A stretch of DNA of 64,000 bases. Source: Holacanthus passer (taxonomy: Eukaryota; Chordata; Actinopteri; Pomacanthidae). Positions 1 to 12,500 of this stretch are shown here, one piece after another. The notes under the pieces were generated by a model, which did not search any database, was not told where the DNA came from, and worked only from the letters and a program-made list of their open reading frames with translations. The first letter of the stretch is position 1. Each line of letters opens with the position of its first letter. Where the stretch lies: assembly GCA_025331565.1 (NCBI GenBank), contig JAFREQ010000165.1:1629001-1693000 (forward strand). Reading direction: 5' to 3'. Made by a program: the position numbers and the translations under genes.

Positions 1-666
1 AAGTAGCACTTGTAACAGCTTGGTTTTCAATGTTGCTGTAGGTTGAAAATAACACGGTGAGCAGCAAAGCTCTGGGAAATGTCTTGGTCCTGTGTTGGGC
101 TAGAGCAGTGATACAGGCTGATGTGGGAGTTACACTGACCAGAGCAAAGATACTGTACCACCATCTCTATATCTACGTATGCCACTTTGCTTTAATACTG
201 TAATACTTTTGTTCTATTTTTGTTGTCTCCCATAGTTAACTCAAAATGTAGAGGACATATTGCATCATGTCGGTTTAAAGCACATATAGCTACAATGAAT
301 TAAAGGTTTCCTCATTTTCAGGCATGTTTAACAGTTGATTCATCAGAATGAAAGCCTGAGGTTTAAAATTTCCTCTGAGTCACCACAAAACCATGTGAAA
401 TTAAAGATCATGTAGGATTTGTTCCTCACCCCTCACTGGAGTGCACTCGGTGGTATGTCTGGTGCCTGGAAGATGCATAATGGAGATTAGTGATTTGTTC
501 AGTAGTATTATTGTAGCAAGGTGGGAATCCTGGAGTAATGAATTGTTCTGCACTGATGTTGCAAGGTATCACAGGACTTAACTACTATGATAGGAAGAAA
601 GAAATGGGACAAATTCAGAAAAAATTCCCCCCCCCCCAAACTATTTAATTTCTCTCTTTTGTCCAG
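1..666. other. tmod1 intron (left edge of window)
   Basis: Non-coding sequence left of the first visible tmod1 exon. I found no exon matching the missing tropomodulin N-terminus (about 40 residues), so that exon lies outside the window. A short C-run at 630-638 and a pyrimidine-rich acceptor ending in AG at 665-666 are the only notable elements. Confidence 0.6.
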
Positions 667-823
667 AATGCATTGTTGCCAGCTGGGATGCGACAGAAAG
701 ACCAGACAAAGAAAGCTCCAACAGGAACGTTTCAGAGAGACAACCTGCTGGCCCACCTGGAGAAACAGGCCAAAGAGCATCCTGACAAAGAGGACCTGGT
801 GCCCTTTACAGGCGAGAAGAGAG
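667..823 (+). CDS. tmod1: tmod1 exon: actin-binding region 1
   Basis: 157 nt, entering in phase 0 after a tttgtccag acceptor and leaving with one base before GTGAG. It encodes 52 residues, NALLPAGMRQ to TGEKR, spanning most of the N-terminal actin-binding site. Confidence 0.93.
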
Positions 824-3800
824 GTGAGAACACACTTTGTCATAGTAAAGATGAAAAGGTGGCTTTGTGTGGCTCAAAGCACTGATTTTATCAAATGACT
901 AGACGATAAGAACATGTAAGAGATAAGTAAGTATCCAAGCATGAGAGCTGATGAGAAAGAATGAGAAAAAAATAAATGAATGAATAATGAACCTGTTTAA
1001 ATATTGTGCTCAACGCTGGAGGGAATTCAGATTAACTTGCAAATTAATCATGGCTTAAACTAAGCCACAAACCTTAAAAGGTGTCTCAAGAAACCCTAAA
1101 GTCAGAGGTCTGTCATGGGAATCTCAGGTGTCCATGAGTAGGAAGATTTTTTTTTTTAATCCCCTAAAGGGTGATTGGTTCCACAAGATCACCCTTCACC
1201 AGGCCTTGTGAGGCGATGGATGGTGAGAGATACCACACATCTCTAATGTGAAACTCTAGAAGGTCTCCCTGCTGTCACTTTCGTCATGTTCTTCTTTGCT
1301 GGTGTTTCTGCCTTAGTGCGCTTGAATACTTAAAGGACATGGTGCATTTTACAGACCAGCTTTAAAACTGCAGGCGAGGAAACTACTGTACATTCAAAGT
1401 ACAGCTAAGCAAGGCGTTTAACTTCTAGTTCTTCTTGCATAACTTCATGCGAAACAGAGCATGCGAGCTAACTGTTTCTGCATCCTGTTCAAAACTGTCT
1501 GTCATCACTCCCCTTTTGCTCACCCCCACTCACACTGAGACAGTCCACCACAGTTTGCTACATATCCAGTCATGAAACAGGTGGATATTTATTTGTCACA
1601 ACTTTTAATTGTGTGCTAAACACAGTGGAAGGATGCATTGGTATGATTGAGACCAAGAGAGGGTGACTTTCAAAAAGCCGCTCATCCCTCCAGGCGAAAT
1701 GTCGCCGCTCCGCTGCCAGCAGCCTGCGGTTATGTGGGGGGTCAAAAAATGTCTGGCTGAAACTCGAGGAGGTGACCACACACACACATACAGACATAGT
1801 AGACCTGTCAGTGAAGACACAAATCTCTGGGTCTTTACCATCGGTCAGACAAAGTGACGACAGCCTGCGGTCAGGTGATGAAGGGAGATTCACCTCAGAA
1901 GGCTCAGCTGTGTTATGTAAGAGAGCTGGTTTAAACAACAGGACCTGGTCTGAGATCTCTGCGTGATACTTGACCTTATCTTAACATTTGAAACACATAC
2001 TACTGTTTATACTGTGTCTTAATAAGAGTTGTAAGTTCTAACAAGTTAAAGGCTTGTAATTCCTGTAATTCATACTGGAAATGTTTTTCTTCAGCTTATA
2101 TAAAAGCGAAAGGTCATGACAATGATTTGTCTCTCATGTAAAGATATGTTTTGAGCTGTGTCTGTGTAGCACTGATGCCGCGTTCAAGTCATATCGGAGG
2201 TACCATAATTACGAGTTTCCAAATTGTGAAAAGCGTTCACATCAAAAATCAAGTTGTAGCTGCTATTTATTTATTTATTTAAGATTTGATATATCTGATG
2301 TGAAGCATCCATTTCAGGGTCTCGCTGACTGTCTGACACGACTTACTGGGAGGCTTTAATATAGCAGTGCCCTTAATGTTATTCCTGTGCACCACCTATG
2401 CTTTTCTTTCTATGACAAGGCCAAATCTCTGCTGTGAAAAAGGCCTTTATGTCATATTTTGTTGTGTGAAAAACCTTTACAAAAAACATGCTTATACTCA
2501 GCAAAGTATCAAAAAAACTGTTTCATCATCATCATTGTGTCACTGGTATTGAAAATATTATACACCCTAAATATTTCAAGTCATACTTAAGAAGTAAAAA
2601 CAAGATAAAATGCACAGCCATCTTAGTTTGTTTTTTGTCATCATGTTATAGCGCGTTTAAAGGCCTGGCACACCTGTTGTCCGTCGATACAGGTGTTCGC
2701 ACTTATTTGCCCGATTAAACTCTTCCTCAGGCTGGATTAATTAATTTGTTTCACGTTTTGGAGCAGGGCAACTTTACACCCCCTTAGTAGCCCTTGTAGT
2801 GTTTGTCTTTGTATTCAATCTCTCCATTCATGTTGTAGGGAAAGCCTGGGTGCCTAAAAAGAGGGTGGACCCCATCATAGAGAGTGTGACTCTGGAGCCG
2901 GAGCTAGAAGAAGCCCTGGCCAGTGCTTCTGATGCTGAACTCTGTGATATTGCAGGTAACATAATTACACTCCTCACATCTCCTTACAGTCACATGAACT
3001 ATATGCATAAGGCCTGGTTTCAGTTGTCTCTCATTTTTCATCAAATTTGCACAAATCTTCTGAAGATAAGTTTTAATTGTTTTTTTCCTGGATTATATAG
3101 TTCTGCATCAAAAAGTTAATTTACGTTAAGAAGACACCACTTTTACTAGTACTAGTTTTACTTTAGTTTTATAGTTAACTTAGTCCTTGTGGTGAAAGCA
3201 GTTTAGAACATACTTTAGTAGAGAGTGACAATGGAGAGAATTTAATCTGATTTCCAAAAACAACAAAACCCACGCTCACACACATACACACCCACACATC
3301 ACATAAAAAAACATCTGTGTGATTGATATTCATTGACTGGATCTGATGATGAATGTGCAAGTGTCTAAATATTCTTTATCTTCTTCATCTTCTCTCACTA
3401 ATCAGCATCAACACCATCATGGCCTCAGTGTCCCCTCATTCATTTACTTTTCCTTAATCCAAATCTTCTCCATTTCCTCTAGCTCTCCTTCCACCTCCCC
3501 TCCACCCTTCCCTTTCATCCCCCCATCAGTCCCTCCATCTCCTCCACCTCCTCCACCCCTGCTGGATATCTCTGTTCACTAGCCGAACACCACTCAGGGT
3601 ATCTGTAGACTGCACGCAGTGTTTGCATGGAACGATTCTGGTCCTCTGTCATGTCCGTCTTGTCGGCTTGTGTTAAGGAGACCACGTGGTTCGACACATT
3701 CAGACAGTGAGATGTCTCTACTGTACATACATTACATGGGAATGGTCATGGGTTCTGTGTAATGTATGGCAAATGTCATCACATCAGCGAATGTATTTCT

Positions 3801-5262
3801 GCATGTACAAACCTTTAACATATTTGATGACTGAAAACATACATTTTTTGAAAAAGTAATCAAGACAGATCACTCCATGTTTTACACACTGCAGAGGCCT
3901 CATTAACCTTTGAAATTTACTGAACTGTTATATGATGTATCGTATTTATTATATTATATTATTAACTGTTCGTGTCTCTGCAAACTGTTCTCATGCTCTC
4001 CATCTCTGACAAAGAGACGAGGTGATAAATCTCTCTAAATCATTTCTTTTGCATAGTGTCAGAGTAGCTGCTCAGTTGAAAAACATATTTCAGATTCACT
4101 GCTGCCAGGACACAAGTGGGATCCCTCAAGTTGAAATTCCTTACAGGCTAAAACCTTGGCACCCTTTAAAGTTATAATACAGGAGGTTGAGTATCACACT
4201 ATTTGTGCATTCCTGTACATACTATACAGTTTTTTCATATATTATTGGAAATCTTTTTTGTATTGACTTGCAGAACAGCTTCAGTTTCAGTTTATATTTT
4301 TCTAGTACTTTGTTTACTGCCATGCGCCGTCACACCAAAGCAAATTCCTTGGGTGTAAAAACTTGCCAATAAAAGCTGATTCTGATCTGTAGTCAGCCAA
4401 CAGAGCGCGGGACCTCAGCTGTGGCTGCTGAAACCAAAGCCAGTCCATGTTACCACTACTGTGCCTGAAACTGTACAGCATACATCTGTTTGATGACAGT
4501 GTCAGGTCTGACCTGCTTGCGATGCTACAAGTGCTGATGTGCTATCTGTATGTAGCATGATGGTCCACTGCAACTAGATAATCATGAAATCTATTCACTC
4601 TCTTTCAGTATCTCTCTCTCGCTTTCCTCCTCTAGCTCTCTGTTCGATTCCTTCGTTTTTTTCCATCCTCATTCAGTCTTCTCGCTGTCTTCCAGCCATC
4701 CTGGGTATGCACACCCTGATGAGTAACCAGCAGTACTATGAAGCCTTGGCCAGCAGCACCATTGTCAACAAGCAAGGACTCAACAGTACGCACACATGCA
4801 CTTGCACACATATTAAAACTTATGTAACTAAGTCTTTTATTTGCATGACCTGTCTTCACTTGCTTCAGTCGCAGATGCGTTTGGTGCAGGGGTTTCCAAG
4901 AAACGAATAAAAGTATCCTAAAATAAAGCAGATCACTCAACTAGTTTGACGAAAATATCACCTCATTCAAAAAAAATGTTAAAGCGAGTTGACTTGGACT
5001 GGAATCAAGTGAAATGATCTCATGTTGGCAGAATGTTGGTTTATTTTACCGAAGATGATAGGCTCAGTCTTTATTTGCTCTCCATGCATGCACAAATATA
5101 GTTACACAGATTAAAACTAAGTACTAAGTCAATAAGTAGCTAAGGCTAAGTGTATACAGGCTCTCACACATTGTCTGATAGCTGTTCCAGGAATAACAAT
5201 GATGGTTCATCTGTTCATCTTGCAGTGTGAACTATTGTATTCTGATATTACTTTTACCCTCC

Positions 5263-5301
<39 letters not shown>

Positions 5302-8300
5302 TAATGAGCCACTTTCTCTCCTGCATGGTGGCTCATCCTATAGATTCACCTCCTGCTCTAAACAGAGACACAGGCTGAACATCTGACTTCCAAATATGAC
5401 CAGCTCTCATAAAGAGAGCCAGCTGTAAACTCCTGATTCGCCACTTGCCTTGTTTCTAGTACTGATACACAGGATGGTACAGTGTTGGAGCAATGTTTTC
5501 ACATGAAGACAATTAAGATCTGTATTTAGCAAACTGAGATTTTCAGATTTTGCCTAATTTGATACTGCATATTTTCAGGAGAATCCATGATATGCTGTAA
5601 TAGTTATAAATTATAATGTATATGCTGACCAAAATGTTGGTCCAAGATGATTTTATAACTTAATAACCCCCCATGTTCACTGTGATGGATTACCTACAAT
5701 AACAAGATTTTAAGTGAGTGTTGTCCCCACAGTAAGACTAGTTTAAAAATGTGTTGCAGGTGTCATCCAGTGCACCCAGTATAAACCAGTCCCTGATGAA
5801 GAGCCCAACTCCACTGACGTAGAAGAGACCCTGTTGAGAATGAAGAGGAACGACCCTGACCTGGTTGAGGTCAACCTTAACAACATCAGAGTAAGAGTTT
5901 GTGTGTGTGTGTACACATGCATATTCTGTTGAGTATTACTAGAAAGGATATGTCTGTCCCTGGTACATTTTTGTAGTACATACTAATGAAGAAAAGTTTG
6001 TTCAAATACACAAATGCACATCATGTTTGATAATGTTCCAAAAGCAGGAATAAACTGACCCTGATGCACACAATTTTGTATTCACATTTTAATTTTGCAG
6101 ATTAAATTTAAAAAGCTACTTTGTAATGCTAGTTTTGTAAATACACAGCATGAAATTCATTTTAGGACATGAATGGATTTTGGAACATAGCACAAACTTT
6201 TATTTCCTGAAACACACAAAATGTGTCAGTCTTTTGATAAATTTTGGATGTATTATTTTGGATTACATATTGAGATTCAATGCAGATAAGTTCTCTTAAA
6301 TGTAAATCATGTTCATAATCATGAATGATGAACCATAATCATGAAAACAAATGTTTTGAAAAACAGGGAAAATGAAAAGACTCTGAATCTTTTTCCTTTT
6401 TTGGATCTAATAATAAGTACTGAATAAAACATATAACATTACTGAGCTGTCATGTTTTGTTGTTGTTTTGCTGTACCCAGAACATCCCCATCAAGACTCT
6501 GAAGGCGTACGCTGAGGCTTTGATGAAGAACACTGTCGTGGAGAGGTTTAGTATTGTAGGAACCAGGAGCAACGACCCCGTAGCGTTTGTAAGTCACAAC
6601 TTTTACGCAAAATGCTGCACAGAATCTGTTTTACCTGATTTTATTGCTCCATTTTTCTGAAATCCAGGTCAAAAGATTTTTCAACATTTAACCTGATTAA
6701 CTCTTTATTTTAATGCAAATCTATTATCTACAGTTATTGTGACAATGGCAAAGACTAAAACTATCTTGCATAGCTGATATATATTTCATATTACATCTGT
6801 ATATCAAGATTCAGAGGGGTTGCGACCTTCCTGATAACTCACGTCATACCATCCCTCTACCACTTTCCATCTTTCCATCTAATAAGACATTGAATGAGAC
6901 AGAGTGAATTAAAGATACAGTGTGTGTGTTTGTGTGTGTCCACAGGCTCTGGCGGAGATGTTGAAGGTGAACACGACGCTGAAGAGCCTGAATGTCGAGT
7001 CAAACTTCATTACAGGGACTGGAATACTGTCCCTCATAGAGTCACTGCAGAGTAACACCACACTACAGGAACTCAAGATAGACAACCAGGTAGCAGCTGC
7101 ACAGTACATGGAGACTCATACACAAAAAAAGTGTGTGCGTGGATATGTGTGTCAGGTTGTGTATACAGGCCATCTTTGCCACTTGAGTCTAATGCCCCCT
7201 GATTACATTGTGATGAGTCACACTGACTCACTCTTCAGTCATTAGTTCAACTTGTTGAATGATTCTTTTTTTCTTTACTGCAGCTCCCATATTTCTCCTT
7301 CCTTTGCCATTTGGCTCCATTGATTGATTGATTGCACTCATTTCATAGAGAGTATTTTGGTGCTCTCTAACTTCTCCATGTTGCCCCCACAAATCCCTTT
7401 CTTCTACTCACTTTTAAATCATCTCCATCCCTTCTTGTATCTCCTCCTCCATCCCTCGCTCCTCCCCACTCTCTCCCCATACACCAGAGCCAGCCGTTAG
7501 GAAACAAGGTGGAGATGGAGATAGCCAGCATGCTGGAGAAAAACACCACGCTGTTGAAGTTTGGATATCATTTCACCCAGCAGGGCCCGCGCCTCCGAGG
7601 CTCCAATGCCATGATGAACAACAACGACCTGGGTGGGTTACACACACACACTTGAATTTGAAAGCACAGACGCAGCTTTAAGTCCTTGAAACAGACACAT
7701 ACAAACACGCAATTTATACCTGCTGTGACAAACTGACAAATGTTCATGAACTGGATATAAACTAATAACATTTCTATTACATAATGTATTTGATGACTGA
7801 TGCACTTCACAGGGCATTAGTTAGTTATGTGAGTGGTACACAGTCCTTTAGCAGTCTGTGTTTGGCAGCGTTCGTTGTTACATGCGTCAGTGCTGACACT
7901 TTATCTTCACTATATCTGCTTGGCTTCTACTTTAATCAGACTCAAATAGACGAATCGGAGTGATATCATCGGCCGGTAACTCAGTAGTATGGCCAGAAAG
8001 CCCCGGCCAATCAAAACAGCGACTTCCTAAGTCATGACATCAGCACCAAGAAAGAGACTGTGCATGAGAGAGAGAGAGGATGAAATGAAACTAGTGGAAG
8101 AAATGGTATTCTTCTTCTGGTATTTGCTGATTTCATTTGTTTTGTTTTTTTTACAATGTGATACAATTCAAAAACAATCATTGTACTAACTCTGTCACAG
8201 TCGCAACAAAACTCTTAAAAGCTTCACAAAATTAGTTCTTGTTAAGTTTGTATGTGAGTATGTTGAACATAATCTGAGCAACAGCTTTTGGTTTAGAAAG

Positions 8301-10301
8301 TGATGATAAGTGAATCTTCACATGCACCAAAAGACCAGGATTTAGGCTAAGTTCAGAATGATTACATATGGATACAGTTTATGGGCTGTTTGTTTCTAAT
8401 GGTTTAGTTTCTAATGGTTTTTAAAGTGTATGTGTCATAATCTTGTAACGTCTTCCTCCCCCCGTCATCTTTAAGCCCGGGTCGTCAGGTCAGAGTCGGA
8501 CGGCTCCTTCACCCTCACTCTGTCTGTCCCTGAGCTGGAGAGGGCCTTCGGGAAAAAGTTCAAGTCTAAGACTAAGTACAAAAAGACAAACAGGAATACA
8601 AACTGCGCACTGTCTGACTGCTCAGCCTTTCTTCTGCCATCATCACCTGGTTCTTTTCCAGACCACTGAGAAGTGCTGCCACCACCTGTCGAACTCCTCT
8701 GAGAGCTTCTGTTGCTTCTATCGTTGCTTTCCTTCCTCATCTTCTCATCATCTCTCATTTGCAAATACCCCTGACAATGTCTCCCAAATTCAGCTCTTCC
8801 TACTCCAGTCCCTGCCATAGCTGTAATATTTTTTTTTTTTTTTTTTTTTTTGCCACAATTTCTATCCAGGGGATCAGGGCTTGTAGGATATCTAATATAA
8901 CAGAAAGCACTCAACTGCTAAACAGTAGTAAAATAATGAAGGGTAAACTCAAATATGGACTATTCATATCTTTACAAGCTTAAAATAACCCATACTTTTC
9001 AGAATACAGAAGAATAAACAGCAGACATTAATTTCCCAACTCCTGATCTGTTATATTACCCAGAGACACTGATCCTCATTGGTCAACTCATTGGACAACA
9101 GCATCCACCTGTTCTGTCTTTGACATCTGATTGGGCAGTATGAGAACGTCTTCTTTTTTTGCTTGCTATAGTGGTTTTATCTTGTTTTGGTTGTACTGTG
9201 AAGCTGCTGAAAGCTGCTTCTGCTTCACTCTCTCAGTAATAAATCAATGCTCTCGTCTATTCTGTGGCCACTTTACATATGTTTCTCCTTGGCCTTTTTA
9301 CATGGTTTGATCATTCTCTTCTCTTGATCTGCTGTTTCTACATTTCCTGCATCATCGGGTGGTATTCAGCCTCCTCTGCTCCACCTCTGACCTCTCCTCT
9401 AATCTTTTAAACATTTCTCTTCCATAGCTGGATTGTTAACCCGGCAAAGTGAAAAACCGCCCTGGGCCCTCAAACGCTCAGTGGCCCCGAAATCTCCAGT
9501 TTCACTGTGTCAATTTATATAATAATAATAATTTAATAAATGGATAATTTGTTGAGTCTACATTAGCTGCTACTGCCATAGCACCCAAATCGACTGTTGA
9601 CAGCATTGTGGGTAATGTAGGCACCAGGTTGTGAAAAGGAGGAAGAATGTGTGGAACAACAACAACTATATCTCTGGTTCTGCTGAATTGATTTTTTAGA
9701 CTGTCCATCATGACCAACTATTTTATAGGAGTACAATGTTAAATGAGTGTAGTGCTTCTTTAAGGTCACACCCACAAGATAAAATGTTTGTAAGATAAAA
9801 TGTAGTTTTAATTTTGTTTTGGCTCTAATTATTTCAGTATATATTGTCATTACATGGTCCTTAAACAATACAGTGGGGGTCCTCACCTCATAGTGTGAAA
9901 ATCCAGCCTTGCTCTTATCAACTTGTATTTTCTCCTCCAAGAGCTCCTGCTAAAGCCACTTGCTGCCACTTGAAGACAGAGTGCTATAACTTTAATCTTT
10001 TGGTCTTGCCTTCTTTCATTCGCCGTCTCTTTGCTTCACTCGTGTAAAGCATATAAGGCAGACCTACTTTGCTTTGCTTTGGCTAAAGTTGTTGATGATG
10101 GTGATGATGAACCACCTTCTTACATTGTTTTTCTAATTTTTTTCTTCTTGTTTTCCTTCCTCCCTTCTTCACTCTCATCCTTTCACCTCTCTTTTTTCTT
10201 CACCTGTCATCCTTCCTCTTCCCCCTGTGTCTCCATCTACAGTAAGAAAGAGAAGGCTTGAGGGAGGACCCATCTTCCCCAAGTGTCGGACGAATGTGTA
10301 G
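667..10301 (+). CDS. tmod1: Tropomodulin, tmod1-like (5' partial; 8 exons)
   Basis: Caps the pointed (slow-growing) ends of tropomyosin-coated actin filaments in sarcomeres and the membrane skeleton. Coding exons are 667-823, 2839-2955, 4696-4785, 5760-5890, 6481-6588, 6946-7089, 7488-7632 and 10243-10301. All junctions are AG/GT and the phases agree, giving 316 residues plus stop. Human TMOD1 has 359 residues, and the roughly 40 N-terminal residues missing here lie upstream of the window. The translation starts NALLPAGMRQKDQT. It then carries the first actin-binding region (EDLVPFTGEKRG), the second tropomyosin-binding segment (DAELCDIAAILGMHTL) and the leucine-rich-repeat cap domain (VNLNNIRNIP, SIVGTRSNDPVA, NVESNFITGTGI, FGYHFTQQGPR). 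It ends VRKRRLEGGPIFPKCRTNV. That C-terminus resembles TMOD1 (GPIIPKCRSGV in human) more than the other paralogues as I remember them. Introns carry simple repeats and one LINE-like tail. It converges on cplx1. Confidence 0.95.
2839..2955 (+). CDS. tmod1: tmod1 exon: tropomyosin-binding site 2, first part
   Basis: 117 nt. Completes Gly (G|GG), then encodes KAWVPKKRVDP and an acidic helix ending DAELCDIA. The donor is G|gtaaca. The family's second tropomyosin-binding helix begins here. Confidence 0.93.
4225..4390 (+). mobile_element. LINE/SINE 3'-tail-like fragment in tmod1 intron
   Basis: The end of this segment (caaagcaaattccttggg, then a near GCAATAAA and gctgattctgatct) resembles a tail I recall as repeated in many teleost introns, usually followed by ATTCTG repeats. 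Only the 3' part is recognisable. The assignment rests on memory of the family, not a search. Confidence 0.4.
4696..4785 (+). CDS. tmod1: tmod1 exon: AILGMHTLMSNQQYYEAL segment
   Basis: 90 nt. The acceptor is tcttccag. It encodes the near-invariant tropomodulin stretch AILGMHTLMSNQQYYEAL and continues to NKQGLN. It leaves one base (A) that makes Ser with the next exon. Confidence 0.93.
5265..5297. repeat. (CA)n microsatellite
   Basis: Uninterrupted CA dinucleotide run of about 16 units in the tmod1 intron before the exon at 5760. Confidence 0.95.
5760..5890 (+). CDS. tmod1: tmod1 exon: start of leucine-rich repeats
   Basis: 131 nt. Encodes TQYKPVPDEEPNSTDVEET and the first LRR strand, VNLNNIR. 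The donor is aga|gtaaga, phase 0. Confidence 0.93.
6481..6588 (+). CDS. tmod1: tmod1 exon: LRR
   Basis: 108 nt, phase 0 at both ends. Encodes NIPIKTLKAYAEALMKNTVV and FSIVGTRSNDPVAF, matching vertebrate tropomodulins residue for residue over most of its length. Confidence 0.94.
6946..7089 (+). CDS. tmod1: tmod1 exon: LRR
   Basis: 144 nt, phase 0 at both ends. Encodes ALAEMLKVNTTLKSLNVES, NFITGTGILSLIESL and ELKIDNQ. A short TG-rich stretch (about 6918-6940) sits immediately before its cacag acceptor. Confidence 0.94.
7488..7632 (+). CDS. tmod1: tmod1 exon: end of LRR/cap domain
   Basis: 145 nt. Encodes SQPLGNKVEMEIASMLEKN, LLKFGYHFTQQGPRLRGS and NAMMNNNDL, leaving one G before gtgggt. That G can join the exon at 10243 (giving Val) or the candidate exon at 8476 (giving Ala). 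Confidence 0.94.
8476..8669 (+). CDS. Candidate alternative 3'-terminal tmod1 exon
   Basis: Not a known tropomodulin tail as far as I recall. A long pyrimidine tract (cttcctccccccgtcatctt) ends in AAG at 8475. From there the frame set by the preceding exon stays open for 63 codons to TGA at 8667-8669. The first half has coding-like codon use (RVVRSESDGSFTLTLSVPE, then LERAFGKKFKSKTK); the second half is Ser/Asn-rich and less convincing. No strong donor lies inside it, so it would be a terminal exon, with AATAAA at 9013-9018 or 9238-9243. It would replace the standard 19-residue C-terminus with a 64-residue tail. It may be only a cryptic acceptor followed by a chance frame. Confidence 0.4.
8829..8851. 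repeat. Poly(T) tract
   Basis: 23 consecutive T, about 160 bp past the stop of the candidate alternative tmod1 exon. It could be the tail of a minus-strand retroposed element. Confidence 0.9.
10243..10301 (+). CDS. tmod1: tmod1 terminal coding exon
   Basis: 59 nt after a catctacag acceptor. With the carried-over G it encodes VRKRRLEGGPIFPKCRTNV and TAG at 10299-10301. The basic VRKRR followed by a G-P-I-x-P-K-C-R tail is the tmod1 ending. Confidence 0.93.
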
Positions 10302-12500
10302 AAACCAGGGCTACTCTCAACCTTCTGTTCCCCTTCTTCGACCCCTACCATTTTTCCAAACCCCGTCTCGTCATCCTCTTCAGCCTCACACTTCTGACCC
10401 AGAAGACCCTGCCCACCATGTCAGGTTCATTTGTTTGGGGTTTTGGAGGCAATCTCTGACCTCTTTCTACTTCTAGACTTCTTTAGTAGATCTGAAAGGA
10501 TCCATTGGGATTAATCAGCAGTGTTCTTCTGAGGTGTGCTTGTTTTTCAAGGCTCTGAAGTTTGAATTTTGACCTGGTTTCCAGGCTTGAACACTTGCTG
10601 TAGCCCTTTGTACAAACTAATCATGAATCTTTTAATATCTCCTCAAGTGTCTGGATTCCTTAATAAAAGGGGCTGGAGGTCTGGTTTTCAATGAGGGCCC
10701 CACTGAAAGGTGACGGGACTCTTTTAGCAATCCCTGTTTCTATTGATGAGTTGAATGAATTCTAATTATTATTATGCTGTAAATGAGTTTTGCTGTCATT
10801 ACTGTTGTTCCCCAAAGTTACTGATGTAGCTCCATGGTTGACATAGAAGGTATTTTCTACCAATTATGTACAAAAGCCAATGTAACATTTGAAAAAAAAA
10901 ATCCTCTGATAAATACTATAATATTGGATTTTGGCCTGATCATGGAAATCTGATGTTATGGCCTTTTTTTTTGTTCGGTCTAAACTCTACAACTCTACTC
11001 TAGTGACTCACTCTGCTCAGATTCGAAACTATACAGACTCTTTAGTAATGGACAGATAGATTTGTAAACCTGGCTACTGTGAGATTTGTCGCTATATATA
11101 GAATATATTTATTTGTGACAGACCTGGGAAAGAGTCAGAAGCCGTTCAATACTTGACAGAACTTGGATTGATTGTGCTGGATAGTGTAATCACTTGTGTA
11201 AAAATGTTTCTGTAAATGAAAATGTACACTCTACTTACACTTTGCATCGTTACGTTATCCAGCTTTTATATCACCAGAGCATTCCTGCTAGCTGGGAATG
11301 GCGACTGCCAGTTCACAATGTTTTTACTGAAAGGAGATATGACCCACTGTAAAATATCCTACAAACACCATCTTGTCTAGAATTTATTGTCTACAATCCA
11401 CAATGTAAGTCACAGTATACTAACCCAAAGAGAGTGCAAGTATTTGAATGGATTTCTGTTACGCTTTTAACTAGGTCTGGTTTGTTGATTGTGTTTGTTT
11501 ATTTTTATTTACTGGAGCTAAAATGTGTGGTTTAATATGAAATGGGTGTTTGCCTTACTGTGTATTACAGGTTTCACATTAACGCCTCAATCAGGTCTGG
11601 AGTATTTCAGTAATGCATGGTAGACACAGGTTTAAATACACAGGGAACCTCTAATGTCTTCACAGCTGTCAGATTACGCAGATCCATTTTACTGAGATCA
11701 AACAAATGTTAACAGATCCTCTTTCAAAATGCTTTTACGTTGTGACAGGTCTTAAATCAGCCACTGAACATCTGAAATATGATCACATTCTGATCCTGGA
11801 TTGATCGTTTGAGTTCTTCTCATCAAGGGCAAAACATGTCTGTGAAGACCAGTTTATGTCCATGTTACCAACTACATAACTACACGTTGGTGATGATAAA
11901 CACTGCTGTATGTTAATGGGATTTCTTCTAACTTTAAAATCAACAGCACAGTGAGAAAACAAGGGGTTAGCTGCTATCTAACCAAGAACTAGGGCTGAAA
12001 ATAAAGCAGCTCCAGTAAAAATCACAGGAAATGGTCTGCATTCTTTTTAATGGCTCAACATGAAATGGGTCTGTATATCCTGCTTCAAGAAAACTACCAG
12101 TTACAGACTGGAAGGTAAAAATTTTTGCGTCCATGTTTCCTTGATGTCAACAGCTGTACCTGATACTGACGCTCAGAGACACAAACCAAAGCATGTTTAA
12201 GGGTTGGGTGATCCCTTTAATGTTATTTAATATCACTGCTTTGTTACTTTCTCATCAGTGCTGTGGGTGTTGTTCAGCAAATGGTAATTATGGATGTAAA
12301 CATTCGTAAAACAAGAAGTAGCTGAATGCAAAAGGTAAAAGAGGACAAGGACTCCTGTCGCTCACAGTCTTTGTGTGTCCTGTTCTTTTCTTGTGTCTCG
12401 TGTTTCCTCATATTTTAGTGCTTGACTCTGTGTTTTGTTAGATAGTTCACCTTTTTTGGTTGAATTTTTATGAAATAAATAAAGCTTGAAAATAACATTT
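10302..12500 (+). other. tmod1: tmod1 3' UTR (probable)
   Basis: AT-rich sequence without open frames or recognisable exons following the tmod1 stop. Poly(A) signal candidates are AATAAA at 10662-10667 and the overlapping pair at 12474-12483, the latter followed by GT/T-rich sequence. The true end of the message cannot be fixed from sequence alone. Confidence 0.5.
12474..12483 (+). terminator. Overlapping AATAAA poly(A) signals, likely distal end of tmod1
   Basis: Two overlapping AATAAA hexamers (aataaataaa) are followed by T- and GT-rich sequence. They are the most convincing distal polyadenylation signal downstream of tmod1. Confidence 0.4.

Noticed and set aside
8471..8914. 147-codon minus-strand frame
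   Set aside because: Antisense to the candidate tmod1 exon and crossing the poly(T) tract (poly-Lys); no support.
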